Part shown: positions 1 through 6,503 of the stretch, one piece after another
How positions within the stretch are numbered: position 1 is the first letter of the stretch
Layout of the letters: every line of letters begins with the position of its first letter
Assembly (NCBI GenBank): GCA_964441145.1
Contig: CAYTUB010000108.1
Location: 1 to 10,095, forward strand
Length of the DNA: 10,095 bases
Direction of reading: 5' to 3'
DNA from: SHLQ01 sp964441145
Lineage (GTDB): Bacteria; Actinomycetota; Acidimicrobiia; Acidimicrobiales; SHLQ01
The notes under the pieces: model-generated
Told to the model about the DNA's origin: nothing
The model's input: the letters and a program-made list of their open reading frames with translations, nothing else
Databases searched by the model: none
Translations under genes and position numbers: made by a program

Positions 1-173
1 GCCTGACGGTGACCGATCAGTTCGGAACCGATGTCTTCGAAGAGAACATTCGTGTCCCTGCAGTTGAAGTCGAAGAGATTCCACCACCTCCAGATGACGG
101 TCCGCCCGTACCTGGGGAGGAGCCGATCCAAGTACCCGGGGTAGGCGGAGTTCCGCTTCCAGAAGAGCAGTAG
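1..173 (+). CDS. C-terminal end of a proline-rich, probably exported protein (5' partial)
   Basis: The reading frame is open from base 3 to a TAG at 171-173 and gives about 56 residues. It begins LTVTDQFGTDVFEENIRV, which resembles the last beta strands of a PKD/Ig-like domain (the 'LTVTD..G' pattern common in secreted multidomain proteins). A low-complexity acidic and proline-rich tail follows (EEIPPPPDDGPPVPGEEP) and ends in PLPEEQ. There is no LPXTG motif or transmembrane helix in the visible part, so I see no anchor at this end. The rest of the gene lies to the left of the window. Its stop is only 3 nt from the stop of the convergent permease gene. The Ig-like assignment comes from pattern only; the overall function is unknown. 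Confidence 0.65.
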   Translation, partial: LTVTDQFGTDVFEENIRVPAVEVEEIPPPPDDGPPVPGEEPIQVPGVGGVPLPEEQ

Positions 174-176
174 CCA

Positions 177-3100
177 CTACTCGGTGCTAATCGCCTCGAG
201 TACGTTCATACGACCGGCCGTCCATGCCGGGAACACGGCTGCAAACAGACCAACGATCGCGGCGAAGAGCACGTAGATCGCCAGCGTCACAATGGGCACG
301 CTGGTCTCGGTAACGAGAATCTCGGGCAACTTGTTTGTTGCAAGAATGCCCAGCGCGACGCCGAGCGCAACGCCGGTGATCCCGCCGAAGGCGGCAACCA
401 TGACACCCTCCCAACGAATGATCCACCGGGTCTGCTGACGGGTTGCACCAACCGCTCTGAACAGGCCGATCTCGCGGGTGCGCTCGAATACGGACAAGGC
501 CAGAGCAACCAAAATCCCAAGCGCCGCAATGACGCCCGACAAGCCCAACAACACGTTCACGGTGGCTAGAGTTTGGTTGATCTGAGCCTCGCTGGCTTCG
601 GCAAATTCTTCCTTCGTCTGTATTTCAATGACCGGGAAGTCGACCTCTAGCGCCGCCGCCATTGCTGCTCGAGCTTCCTCGATTGTCACCCCTGGCGCGT
701 TGATCGCCGTGAGGCGCTGATCGCTGATTGGGAAGTGCTCGTTCCATAAGTCGAGTGACATCACGCGATTGGTCAATATGAACCCGTTGTCGTAAATGCC
801 GGCGACGGTGAGATCTTCACTTTGCAGGTCGACGAACAGTGCCGAGAACGTATCACCTACGCCAAGTCCCAATTCTTCGGCTACCGACTGTTCGAGGAGG
901 ATTCCGTTCGTGTCGAGCAGCGACTCGTCGAGCTCGATGAAGTCCGGATCGAGGTGGTCTCGGAAGGTGTCGTAGTCGACGGCGATTGCACCGTTGAGCT
1001 GTACATCGGTTCCGAGTTGGTCTACGAGTTCGAATAGCCGCTCTGGGTCGAGGTCAGCGTCGTCAGCGGTGAGTTCCAAAACGATTGGCAAGAACTCTTG
1101 GAAGTCGGCAGCGGTGAGTTCGCCGGACTCACTGGTAATCCACGCCGCGGGGAACGCGATGCGTATTCGTAGTACGGACTCGACCTCATCGAGAGCTTCG
1201 ATCCGGTCGGCGACCTCGGTGGAGAAAGGGACCGCCTGTGGGCCAGAAATTGCTCCTTCAAGGAACCAGTCCGCGGTGATTGACGATGACAAGGCTGTGC
1301 TGACCGATGCCTTGATCGAGTCCCCAATGATGGTGACCGCTGTAACGAGGGTCAATCCAATCATGAGCGCGGCAGCTGTCGTCGCTGTGCGTTGCGGGTT
1401 GCGCGCTGCGTTGGCGCGAGCGATCTGGCCCGTGAGGCCGGCGGAACCAAGCGAAGTTCGGACGAGGGCGTAGCTAAGGACGATGAGCAGCACCGCGATG
1501 ATCAGGAGCGGGATGATCAGCCCGGCGCGAGGTACATCGTCCTGGGTTATCTCGATGATGAAATCGGGTGCGCCGGACACCGCCACGATCACCGATCCAA
1601 CCACCGCAGCAAGAGCGGTGACAGCCAAACCGATTCCCACGAGGAACAAAACGATGGCCGTCGGAATGTGACCGAGGACCCAGGTGACCGGAGCGGCAAT
1701 GAACGGGTTCAATTGGTTCGCGCCAAGGAGAGCAATCAACGCTCCCGCTCCGAGCAGCGCGAATGTTTCACCTAGTTCGAACGAGCCGACCAAGACGACG
1801 ATCAGCATCGCGACGCCATAGGGGAACAGGACAAACCTGGCGGCGACGCGAGTGATTAACAAGACACCGACGAACAACAAGATCGCAGCGAGCACTGGTA
1901 GGAAGAACCGAGGGATCCAGCCGCCGAACACAAAGGTCAGCACGGTCGAAGCAATGCCGCCGAGAATCAGGGCGACTCCCAGGCCCGGGTTGCGGTTGCT
2001 GGTGAGATCGGTCAGGTTTGCCCCATCGCGTAGGGCCGCAATCGGCGCCACCCGACGTGCTTGAATCGACGGCCAGATCGCAGCGAGAACGGTGACCACG
2101 ACACCGGTAAAGATGGCCCCGACAATGGCCGACACGGTGAGCGGAAGTCCGGTGTCGCCGGGAAACCCGAGAGCGGTCAGTGCGGTTCGTAGTAGCCACG
2201 CCAGACCGATACCCGCCGGAATGCCAACGATCGTTGCGAAAATCCCAAGGAGCAGGGCTTCGCCGATCATGAGCGACGTCACCTGAGAGCCCAAGGCTCC
2301 GACCGCCCGCAGCAGGCCGAGCTCTCGGATTCGTTGGCCAAGCGTGATCGAGAACACGTTGTAGATGAGGAAAGAACTAACGAACAAGATGATGATTGCG
2401 AAGACCAACAACACCGTTTGGAAGATGCCGAGAATCTCGCCGAAGTCGCCTTGGGTTCGTTCGATGACCTCTTCTTGGCTGAGGACGTTGAGGTCGTCGC
2501 TGACCTCGTCTTGTATGCGAGCGATGACATCTTCGATTGCTGCGTCTTCGTCAATTGTGAGGGTGATGTCGGAGAAACCTTGACCGTTGTTCAGCAGCTC
2601 GACCGCTGGGTCGAGGTCGAGGGCGACGATTCGCGCTCCGACGAGTGCGTTGCGATCGGCGGCGCCGAAGGTGAACGTTCCGGTGAGTTCAAAGGTTTGT
2701 CCGACGACTTCTGCGTTCGGAATTTGCAGGACGTATCGTTCGCCGATTTCGTACGCTCCCTCAGCGAAAGAGTCGATGTCGAGGGCGAATTCGTCGGGGT
2801 TTGCTGGACGAGCTCCGTCTTGCAGGAAGAGACGGGATGCACTCCCGGCATCGTCTCCCCAGGCTGCGCCTAGGTTCGGTCCGGCTCTCGCAATCGTCGG
2901 TTCTCCCTCACCATCGACGGCCAAGATGCCAAAGCCGATGACACGAGGCGACAACTCGTCAATCCCTTCGATGCCTTCTAGCGAGTCGAGGGTCTCTGTC
3001 GGCACCGTAGGGGCGATAAAGCCGTCACCGAACTCGATGGTTGGTTGCACGGAGATGTCGTAGCCAGCCTCGATATTCGTGGCGAGCTCGTCGAAGGTCG

Positions 3101-3227
3101 TGCGTAGACCCCCTGTGAAGATGAATACAGCTGATACCGCTGCGACGCTAAAGATGATTGCGAAGCTCGTCAGTGCGTAGCGAAGGGGCCGTTGGAGGAG
3201 GTTCTTCGCGGTGAGCTTGAAGAGCAT
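177..3227 (-). CDS. Large FtsX/MacB-type ABC transporter permease, orphan
   Basis: This is a membrane permease of the FtsX/MacB (type VII ABC) superfamily, about 1016 residues. Numbering here is from the alternative GTG at 3236. TM1 (about 20-42) is followed by an extracytoplasmic MacB-PCD-like domain (about 45-265). The first FtsX core comes next, with QRIRELGLLRAVGA at 301-314 and helices to about 390. A hydrophobic stretch (about 418-595) follows, then IARANAARNPQRT near 605-617, a second TM and periplasmic domain, and a second FtsX core with REIGLFRAVGA ending near 931. Such proteins normally work with a LolD/MacB-like ATPase to move or release lipids, lipoproteins or peptides, or to act on cell-wall enzymes. 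No ATPase gene is adjacent: the neighbours are divergent and convergent. I prefer the ATG at 3227 over the GTG at 3236 because MLFKLTAKNLL is a usual family start and a TAGCGT box sits 7 nt upstream. The substrate is unknown. Confidence 0.92.
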   Translation of the reverse strand: MLFKLTAKNLLQRPLRYALTSFAIIFSVAAVSAVFIFTGGLRTTFDELATNIEAGYDISVQPTIEFGDGFIAPTVPTETLDSLEGIEGIDELSPRVIGFGILAVDGEGEPTIARAGPNLGAAWGDDAGSASRLFLQDGARPANPDEFALDIDSFAEGAYEIGERYVLQIPNAEVVGQTFELTGTFTFGAADRNALVGARIVALDLDPAVELLNNGQGFSDITLTIDEDAAIEDVIARIQDEVSDDLNVLSQEEVIERTQGDFGEILGIFQTVLLVFAIIILFVSSFLIYNVFSITLGQRIRELGLLRAVGALGSQVTSLMIGEALLLGIFATIVGIPAGIGLAWLLRTALTALGFPGDTGLPLTVSAIVGAIFTGVVVTVLAAIWPSIQARRVAPIAALRDGANLTDLTSNRNPGLGVALILGGIASTVLTFVFGGWIPRFFLPVLAAILLFVGVLLITRVAARFVLFPYGVAMLIVVLVGSFELGETFALLGAGALIALLGANQLNPFIAAPVTWVLGHIPTAIVLFLVGIGLAVTALAAVVGSVIVAVSGAPDFIIEITQDDVPRAGLIIPLLIIAVLLIVLSYALVRTSLGSAGLTGQIARANAARNPQRTATTAAALMIGLTLVTAVTIIGDSIKASVSTALSSSITADWFLEGAISGPQAVPFSTEVADRIEALDEVESVLRIRIAFPAAWITSESGELTAADFQEFLPIVLELTADDADLDPERLFELVDQLGTDVQLNGAIAVDYDTFRDHLDPDFIELDESLLDTNGILLEQSVAEELGLGVGDTFSALFVDLQSEDLTVAGIYDNGFILTNRVMSLDLWNEHFPISDQRLTAINAPGVTIEEARAAMAAALEVDFPVIEIQTKEEFAEASEAQINQTLATVNVLLGLSGVIAALGILVALALSVFERTREIGLFRAVGATRQQTRWIIRWEGVMVAAFGGITGVALGVALGILATNKLPEILVTETSVPIVTLAIYVLFAAIVGLFAAVFPAWTAGRMNVLEAISTE

Positions 3228-3234
3228 GGCGCTC

Positions 3235-3240
3235 ACGCTA
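3235..3240 (-). promoter_or_regulatory. Candidate -10 box for a leaderless permease mRNA
   Basis: On the minus strand TAGCGT (TAnnnT) lies exactly 7 nt before the ATG at 3227, with no Shine-Dalgarno sequence. That spacing would place the transcription start at or next to the A of the ATG. A TTGACC occurs further upstream but only 15 nt from the box, so the -35 is uncertain. If correct, the GTG at 3236 lies inside the promoter and is not the start. Confidence 0.45.
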
Positions 3241-3296
3241 ATTGGGTTCAGGTCGGGTCAAGCCGCAAATGGTCGAGGAAATGGAGGTTTCGTCGT

Positions 3297-3302
3297 AAAG
3301 GG
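3297..3302 (+). promoter_or_regulatory. Shine-Dalgarno (AAAGGG) deciding the lipoprotein start
   Basis: AAAGGG ends 6 nt before the ATG at 3309 and supports that start over the far-upstream frame opening at 3192. The overlapping TAAAGG (3296-3301), 7 nt before the ATG, also resembles a weak -10 box, so the site may instead mark a leaderless start. Confidence 0.45.
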
Positions 3303-3308
3303 TCAGCA

Positions 3309-4640
3309 ATGGGCGGTAGCGTCTGCCAGATGCGACGGTCCTTGGGTGTTGCGGCAACGCTCGCCGCAGGAGTGGTCCTCGCTGCATGTTCGAGTGCAGG
3401 GCAGGCACCGGCGGTAGCGGGGCCAGACCCGAACGCGGCGTCGTCGACCACGCTACAAACCTCGACGACACAGCCTCCCAATCGGCCGCCGGAGGTGCGT
3501 GTGGCGCCGGTTGGCCGCGCCGAGATCGGTCAGCGCCTCACCGAGCCCATTCTTGGGTTCGATCCTGATGGTGACGATGTCGTCGTGACCGTTGATGACG
3601 GTCCGCTTGGCTTTTCGCCGACGTTAAATACCCGGGGCCGTGTGACCGGGTTCGCGTGGGAACCCGTGGTGCCGGGAGAATGGACCATCACGGTGAGCGC
3701 AACAGACCCAGAGGGCGCGACCACGGAAGTGGACGTCACCCTTGTTGGTAGGAATCCGCGATCGCTGGATCTCGTGCTCGCCATGGGTGACTCCATCGCT
3801 GCAGGATTTGGGCGAGATCGAAGCGACCTTCTTGGTTCCGACGAATGTTCCCGAAGCGAAGAATCTTCCTATGGCCTGCAGACACACGCCGAACTCGTCG
3901 AGGTTGGGTCCCTTGAGGCTGGCGCCGAAGCGCTGCTCGTTGCATGTACGGGCACGACTGCCACGTCGATGCTCGACAACCCGGTGATCGCCACGACGCC
4001 CAACGGTACGGTCAGTGAGCAGGCCGCAAGGTCGCAGCTGCAGTGGGCCGTCGACCTCAACCCCACCATCGTCACACTCACGGTTGGAGCGGCCGATCTT
4101 GGCCTGTTCGATGCTGTACAACTCGACGCCTTGCCAACGGTCGATGATGGCGAGCTGACGGCTCGCCGGCAACGCACAGAGGACGCACTCGCTGTTCTTC
4201 TTGATCGTCTGGTAACCGAGACCGATGCCCACATCGCTCTCACCACCTACTTCGACCCGACCGCGGCCGATCCCGTCGGCGTCGAGGGCTGTGAAGGGCG
4301 CTGCTTCGCAGACTTCTACGGCGATCAGATTTCGGCGCTGAACACGGTGATTGAAGCTGTGGCTAGCGAGCAAAGCGAGGGGCGGGTATCGCTCGTTCGA
4401 CTCGACGGCGTAGACGACGTGTGGGAAGCGGGGAACGCTGTAGGTCCCGACGGATTGCGTGACGGCCTCGGCCCGCTGCAAGGAGTGATCGATCGGTTCA
4501 CCGGCGGGGGAGGGGCCACCTGTGCGGCCGACGGTGCCCCAGAGCAGGATTTGATCTCCGGGTTGGACTGCCTCCATCCCAACGCGGAAGGCCACGTCGA
4601 GATTTCTCGTCTGGTCGCGGACGCGCTCCTGTCGATTTAG
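3309..4640 (+). CDS. Lipoprotein with Ig-like domain and SGNH/GDSL hydrolase domain
   Basis: The product is a 443-aa predicted lipoprotein. A short basic N-terminus and hydrophobic core end in the lipobox LAAC (lipidated Cys27), followed by a Ser/Thr/Pro linker. An Ig/cadherin-like module (about 55-148) carries GFDPDGDD and TDPEGATTEVDVTL. The SGNH domain follows: block I AMGDSIAAGFG (nucleophile Ser162), a block II-like ACTGTTATS (Gly215), block III GAAD (260-263), and block V DCLHPN (Asp420, His423). Cysteines 180, 213, 328, 332, 405 and 421 fit the three-disulfide pattern of secreted Streptomyces-type lipases/esterases. The family cleaves acyl esters of lipids or glycans, here presumably outside the membrane. 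Block III is normally Gly-x-Asn-Asp; the oxyanion-hole Asn is Ala262, so activity may be altered. A second Met at 3330 would give a tighter signal peptide. The frame extends upstream to 3192, but that would bury the signal peptide and overlap the permease gene. Confidence 0.88.
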   Translation: MGGSVCQMRRSLGVAATLAAGVVLAACSSAGQAPAVAGPDPNAASSTTLQTSTTQPPNRPPEVRVAPVGRAEIGQRLTEPILGFDPDGDDVVVTVDDGPLGFSPTLNTRGRVTGFAWEPVVPGEWTITVSATDPEGATTEVDVTLVGRNPRSLDLVLAMGDSIAAGFGRDRSDLLGSDECSRSEESSYGLQTHAELVEVGSLEAGAEALLVACTGTTATSMLDNPVIATTPNGTVSEQAARSQLQWAVDLNPTIVTLTVGAADLGLFDAVQLDALPTVDDGELTARRQRTEDALAVLLDRLVTETDAHIALTTYFDPTAADPVGVEGCEGRCFADFYGDQISALNTVIEAVASEQSEGRVSLVRLDGVDDVWEAGNAVGPDGLRDGLGPLQGVIDRFTGGGGATCAADGAPEQDLISGLDCLHPNAEGHVEISRLVADALLSI

Positions 4641-4650
4641 GCGAGTAGAA

Positions 4651-4664
4651 AGGGGGAGTCCCCT
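4651..4664 (+). other. Small inverted repeat between lipoprotein and kinase genes
   Basis: AGGGG and CCCCT form a 5-bp perfect stem around a GAGT loop, 10 nt after the lipoprotein stop. No T-tract follows, so it is a weak terminator at best. It could also attenuate read-through or stabilise the 3' end of the lipoprotein mRNA. A GGAGGCAGG Shine-Dalgarno region for the kinase GTG follows at 4670-4678. Confidence 0.25.
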
Positions 4665-4686
4665 ACCTCGGAGGCAGGCTCTAACT

Positions 4687-5544
4687 GTGGTTTCGTCCAT
4701 CGCCGTCGGTCGTCATTTTGGGCCGTACCTGATTCGCGATGTATTGGGGAAGGGCGCGTCAGCCACGGTGTACCTCGGCGAGCGGTCCGACGGAGTCAAC
4801 GTTGCAGTGAAGGTCTTGTCGACGTTCGCCATGGGTAATGCCGACTTTCGACGGTCGGTTCCTCGTGAGTTCGACGCGGTGTCAAAGATCGATCACCCCG
4901 GGGTGATCACGATGCACAAGATGGGCACCATCGCGGACGTCTTGTTCATCGAGATGGAGCAGGTCAACGGGGCGACTCTCGATGCGTTCCAGACGGTTGG
5001 CAAGCCGTTGCCGTTGGCTCAAGCCGCAAAGTTCACAGCCGAGATCGCGGACGCTCTTCAGGCATGCCATGCCAAAGGGGTCGTGCACCGAGACTTGAAG
5101 CCATCCAACATTTTGTTGCGCGACGACGCCCCGGTCCTTTTTGACTTCGGGTTGGCACAAGACCTCGACGATCCCGACGCCGAACCCGGAAGGCTCTACG
5201 CGACGCCAATGACGGCGTCCCCGGAACAAATCCTTGCCGATGGGCTCGTCGATGGGCGCGCGGATGTCTACGCGCTGGGGATCACAATGTTTCGTCTCTT
5301 TACCGGCAAGCTTCCGTTCTATGGCGAGCGAATGGATTTACTTCGCCTGCACGTGGAGTCACCGGCACCCGCCCCGAGCTCGATAAACAAATCACTTCCC
5401 GCCGAGATCGATCAGGTCATCCTTCGAGCCCTCGAGAAGAATCCCGAGGCGAGGTTCTCCAGCGCCGCCGAGTTCGCCGAAACGGTGCGCGCCCTGCCTC
5501 CGGAACTACTCGTTGGGAAGAGTCGTGGTTGGCGACGCCGCTGA
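4687..5544 (+). CDS. Soluble Ser/Thr protein kinase (Hanks type), kinase domain only
   Basis: The 285-residue product is almost entirely one eukaryotic-like kinase domain. Visible motifs are the glycine loop LGKGASATVY (20-29; third Gly replaced by Ala, which is tolerated), VAVK with Lys42, the alpha-C region Glu61, the catalytic loop HRDLKPSN (134-141), DFG (153-155), SPE (178-180) in place of APE, and DGRADVYALG (189-198). NPEARF near the C-terminus matches the conserved terminal Arg. All catalytic residues are present, so it should phosphorylate Ser/Thr using ATP. It ends in a basic tail (GKSRGWRRR) with no transmembrane helix, PASTA repeats or sensor domain, unlike PknB; it is therefore cytosolic unless recruited by a partner. 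The GTG start lies 8-12 nt after GGAGGCAGG. It is 46 nt downstream of the lipoprotein gene and possibly co-transcribed with it. Its substrate is unknown. Confidence 0.93.
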   Translation: MVSSIAVGRHFGPYLIRDVLGKGASATVYLGERSDGVNVAVKVLSTFAMGNADFRRSVPREFDAVSKIDHPGVITMHKMGTIADVLFIEMEQVNGATLDAFQTVGKPLPLAQAAKFTAEIADALQACHAKGVVHRDLKPSNILLRDDAPVLFDFGLAQDLDDPDAEPGRLYATPMTASPEQILADGLVDGRADVYALGITMFRLFTGKLPFYGERMDLLRLHVESPAPAPSSINKSLPAEIDQVILRALEKNPEARFSSAAEFAETVRALPPELLVGKSRGWRRR

Positions 5545-5573
5545 ACTAGCGGATCACATCTAGTCGAGGACTA
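5538..5573. terminator. Two small stem-loops between convergent kinase and zinc-ribbon genes
   Basis: CCGCT (5538-5542) pairs with AGCGG (5548-5552), and TAGTC (5561-5565) pairs with GACTA (5569-5573). Each stem is 5 bp with a 3-5 nt loop, and together they span both stop codons. Neither has a T-tract, so a role as a bidirectional terminator is only plausible. Confidence 0.25.
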
Positions 5574-5745
5574 AGCGATCCGGATTTGCTGCGACTCCGG
5601 TCTTGCCACATGACCAACACGGGGCCCCTACGTGATCTCGCCACGTCACTTCGCACGTCGCACATTGCAGTACCAGGGCAGCCGTGATGACAGGTTTGTC
5701 GGCGCTGTGTTGCGCTATCGAGGTCATCTGTGGATCTGGACCCAT
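5560..5745 (-). CDS. Small zinc-ribbon protein, 61 aa, unknown function
   Basis: This short gene converges on the kinase with a 15-nt gap. The product has two CxxC knuckles, CATC (28-31) and CWSC (43-46), separated by 11 residues, followed by a Gly, as in rubredoxin-type zinc ribbons. Such folds bind zinc and usually mediate protein or nucleic-acid contacts. There is no signal peptide or transmembrane helix. The ATG start has good support: AAGGTGG ends 6 nt upstream and an overlapping TAAGGT lies 8 nt upstream. A longer frame on the same strand (5546-6166) in another register lacks such features and runs through the cyclophilin gene. I do not recognise a named family. The gene is easily missed because of its size; confidence rests on the paired CxxC motifs and the start signal. 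Confidence 0.6.
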   Translation of the reverse strand: MGPDPQMTSIAQHSADKPVITAALVLQCATCEVTWRDHVGAPCWSCGKTGVAANPDRLVLD

Positions 5746-5753
5746 GCGCGGCC

Positions 5754-5759
5754 ACCTTA
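5754..5759 (-). promoter_or_regulatory. TAAGGT box / Shine-Dalgarno at the zinc-ribbon gene start
   Basis: On the minus strand TAAGGTGG precedes the ATG at 5745. It can be read as a Shine-Dalgarno (AAGGTGG, 6-nt spacing) or as a TAnnnT -10 box 8 nt before the start. The sequence alone does not decide between them. Confidence 0.4.
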
Positions 5760-5908
5760 GGTCTGGCGGGCGTCAGGTTTGGTGGATGGAGGCAATGAGA
5801 TCTGCGCGACATCGGGCACAACCCGCGCTCGATGGATGTATCGCTGCAAGCGGTGACCCTATAGACCCCGCTGGGTGGCTTGGTTGAGCTACGGTTCGAA
5901 CGAATCGC

Positions 5909-5923
5909 GAACAGCTTCTGTTC
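5909..5923 (+). promoter_or_regulatory. Perfect inverted repeat in the cyclophilin leader
   Basis: GAACAG-CTT-CTGTTC is a perfect 6-bp inverted repeat with a 3-nt centre, 21 nt before the cyclophilin ATG. The palindrome GTTCGAAC lies just upstream at 5894-5901. It could be a repressor operator or a hairpin in the 5' UTR. The spacing does not fit the actinobacterial LexA box (GAAC-N4-GTTC). Confidence 0.35.
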
Positions 5924-5944
5924 ACACGAGAGAGGTACTCCAAC

Positions 5945-6499
5945 ATGGCCACACCCTGTCCCCCCACCGATGGCTCCGCTGAGCGTAAGACCAGCTTCGA
6001 TAGCCCCCCGGAAATGTGTATCGACCCATCCAAGTCCTACACCGCAGTGCTCGATACCAGCTTGGGGTCGATGACCATCGCCCTCGACGCTGCCGCGGCG
6101 CCACAGACGGTAAACAACTTTGTTGTGCTCGCCCGCTATCGCTACTACGAGGGCATCATCTTTCACCGCATCATCAATGGCTTCATGTGCCAGGGCGGAG
6201 ATCCAACCGGCACCGGCCGCGGTGGCCCCGGGTACAAATTCGCCGATGAACTTCCTGCACCCAACACCTACAAGGTTGGCTCGGTAGCGATGGCAAACGC
6301 CGGGCCGAACACCAACGGAAGTCAGTTCTTCCTGGTCAGTGGTTCAAGTGGCGTCGGACTGCCGCCGCAATACTCGTTGTTCGGTCAGATCACCGAGGGT
6401 CTCGACATCCTCGAGTCGCTCCAGAACGTGCCGACAGCCCGTGGCGATCGACCACACGAAGATGTTGTTATCAACTCGGTCACAATCACCGAGAGCTAA
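5945..6499 (+). CDS. ppiB: Cyclophilin-type peptidyl-prolyl cis-trans isomerase
   Basis: The 184-aa product is a single cyclophilin domain. It catalyses cis-trans isomerisation of Xaa-Pro bonds during protein folding. The family core is intact: FHRIINGFMCQGGD (73-86, with catalytic Arg75, Phe80 and Gln83), TGTGRGGPGYKF, SVAMANAGPNTNGSQFF (113-129) and YSLFGQ (143-148). The Trp that contacts cyclosporin in human CypA is absent, as in many bacterial members. The roughly 35-residue N-terminal extension, with CP near residue 5 and PPEMCID, resembles that of actinobacterial PpiB-like proteins; it is not a signal peptide, so the enzyme should be cytoplasmic. Its stop is 4 nt from the stop of the convergent PAS/GGDEF gene. 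The symbol reflects family resemblance rather than proven orthology. Confidence 0.93.
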   Translation: MATPCPPTDGSAERKTSFDSPPEMCIDPSKSYTAVLDTSLGSMTIALDAAAAPQTVNNFVVLARYRYYEGIIFHRIINGFMCQGGDPTGTGRGGPGYKFADELPAPNTYKVGSVAMANAGPNTNGSQFFLVSGSSGVGLPPQYSLFGQITEGLDILESLQNVPTARGDRPHEDVVINSVTITES

Positions 6500-6503
6500 G
6501 TCG

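Larger units (their letters stand above)
5746..5944. promoter_or_regulatory. 199-bp divergent intergenic region (zinc ribbon / cyclophilin)
   Basis: No convincing gene lies here. It contains the zinc-ribbon start signals at its left end. TATAGA (5860-5865, +) is a possible -10 for the cyclophilin gene without a clear -35, giving an 80-nt leader. A cluster of GTTC/GAAC inverted repeats lies at 5894-5923, and a GAGAGAGG Shine-Dalgarno (5928-5935) sits 9 nt before the cyclophilin ATG. A short GGTTCGAAC resembles a tRNA T-loop, but there is no flanking cloverleaf. Confidence 0.4.

Noticed and set aside
1392..1775. 127-codon plus-strand frame rich in Asp, Arg and Gln
   Set aside because: It is an antisense shadow of the permease's hydrophobic segments; hydrophobic codons read in reverse give such polar sequences.
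2334..2873. 179-codon plus-strand frame inside the permease gene
   Set aside because: It is antisense to the conserved FtsX/MacB coding region, with low-complexity Asp/Glu/Val content and no start signal.
3192..3308. Upstream extension of the lipoprotein frame (39 extra residues)
   Set aside because: It would bury the signal peptide and lipobox behind a charged leader and overlap the divergent permease gene; ATG 3309 has AAAGGG at good spacing.
3624..4700. 358-codon open frame on the minus strand opposite the lipoprotein and kinase start
   Set aside because: It lies wholly antisense to a gene with clear lipobox and SGNH motifs; its translation is Arg/Gly-rich with no recognisable domain, as expected for a shadow frame in GC-rich DNA.
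5888..5906. GGTTCGAAC resembling a tRNA T-loop
   Set aside because: The flanking bases do not form the T-stem, and no acceptor, D or anticodon arms can be found around it.
5909..5923. Possible SOS (LexA) box GAAC...GTTC
   Set aside because: The half-sites are separated by 7 nt, whereas the Gram-positive LexA box needs GAAC-N4-GTTC.
5546..6166. 206-codon minus-strand frame across the kinase/cyclophilin gap
   Set aside because: It overlaps the better-supported 61-aa zinc-ribbon gene in another register and runs antisense into the cyclophilin gene; no motif is present.
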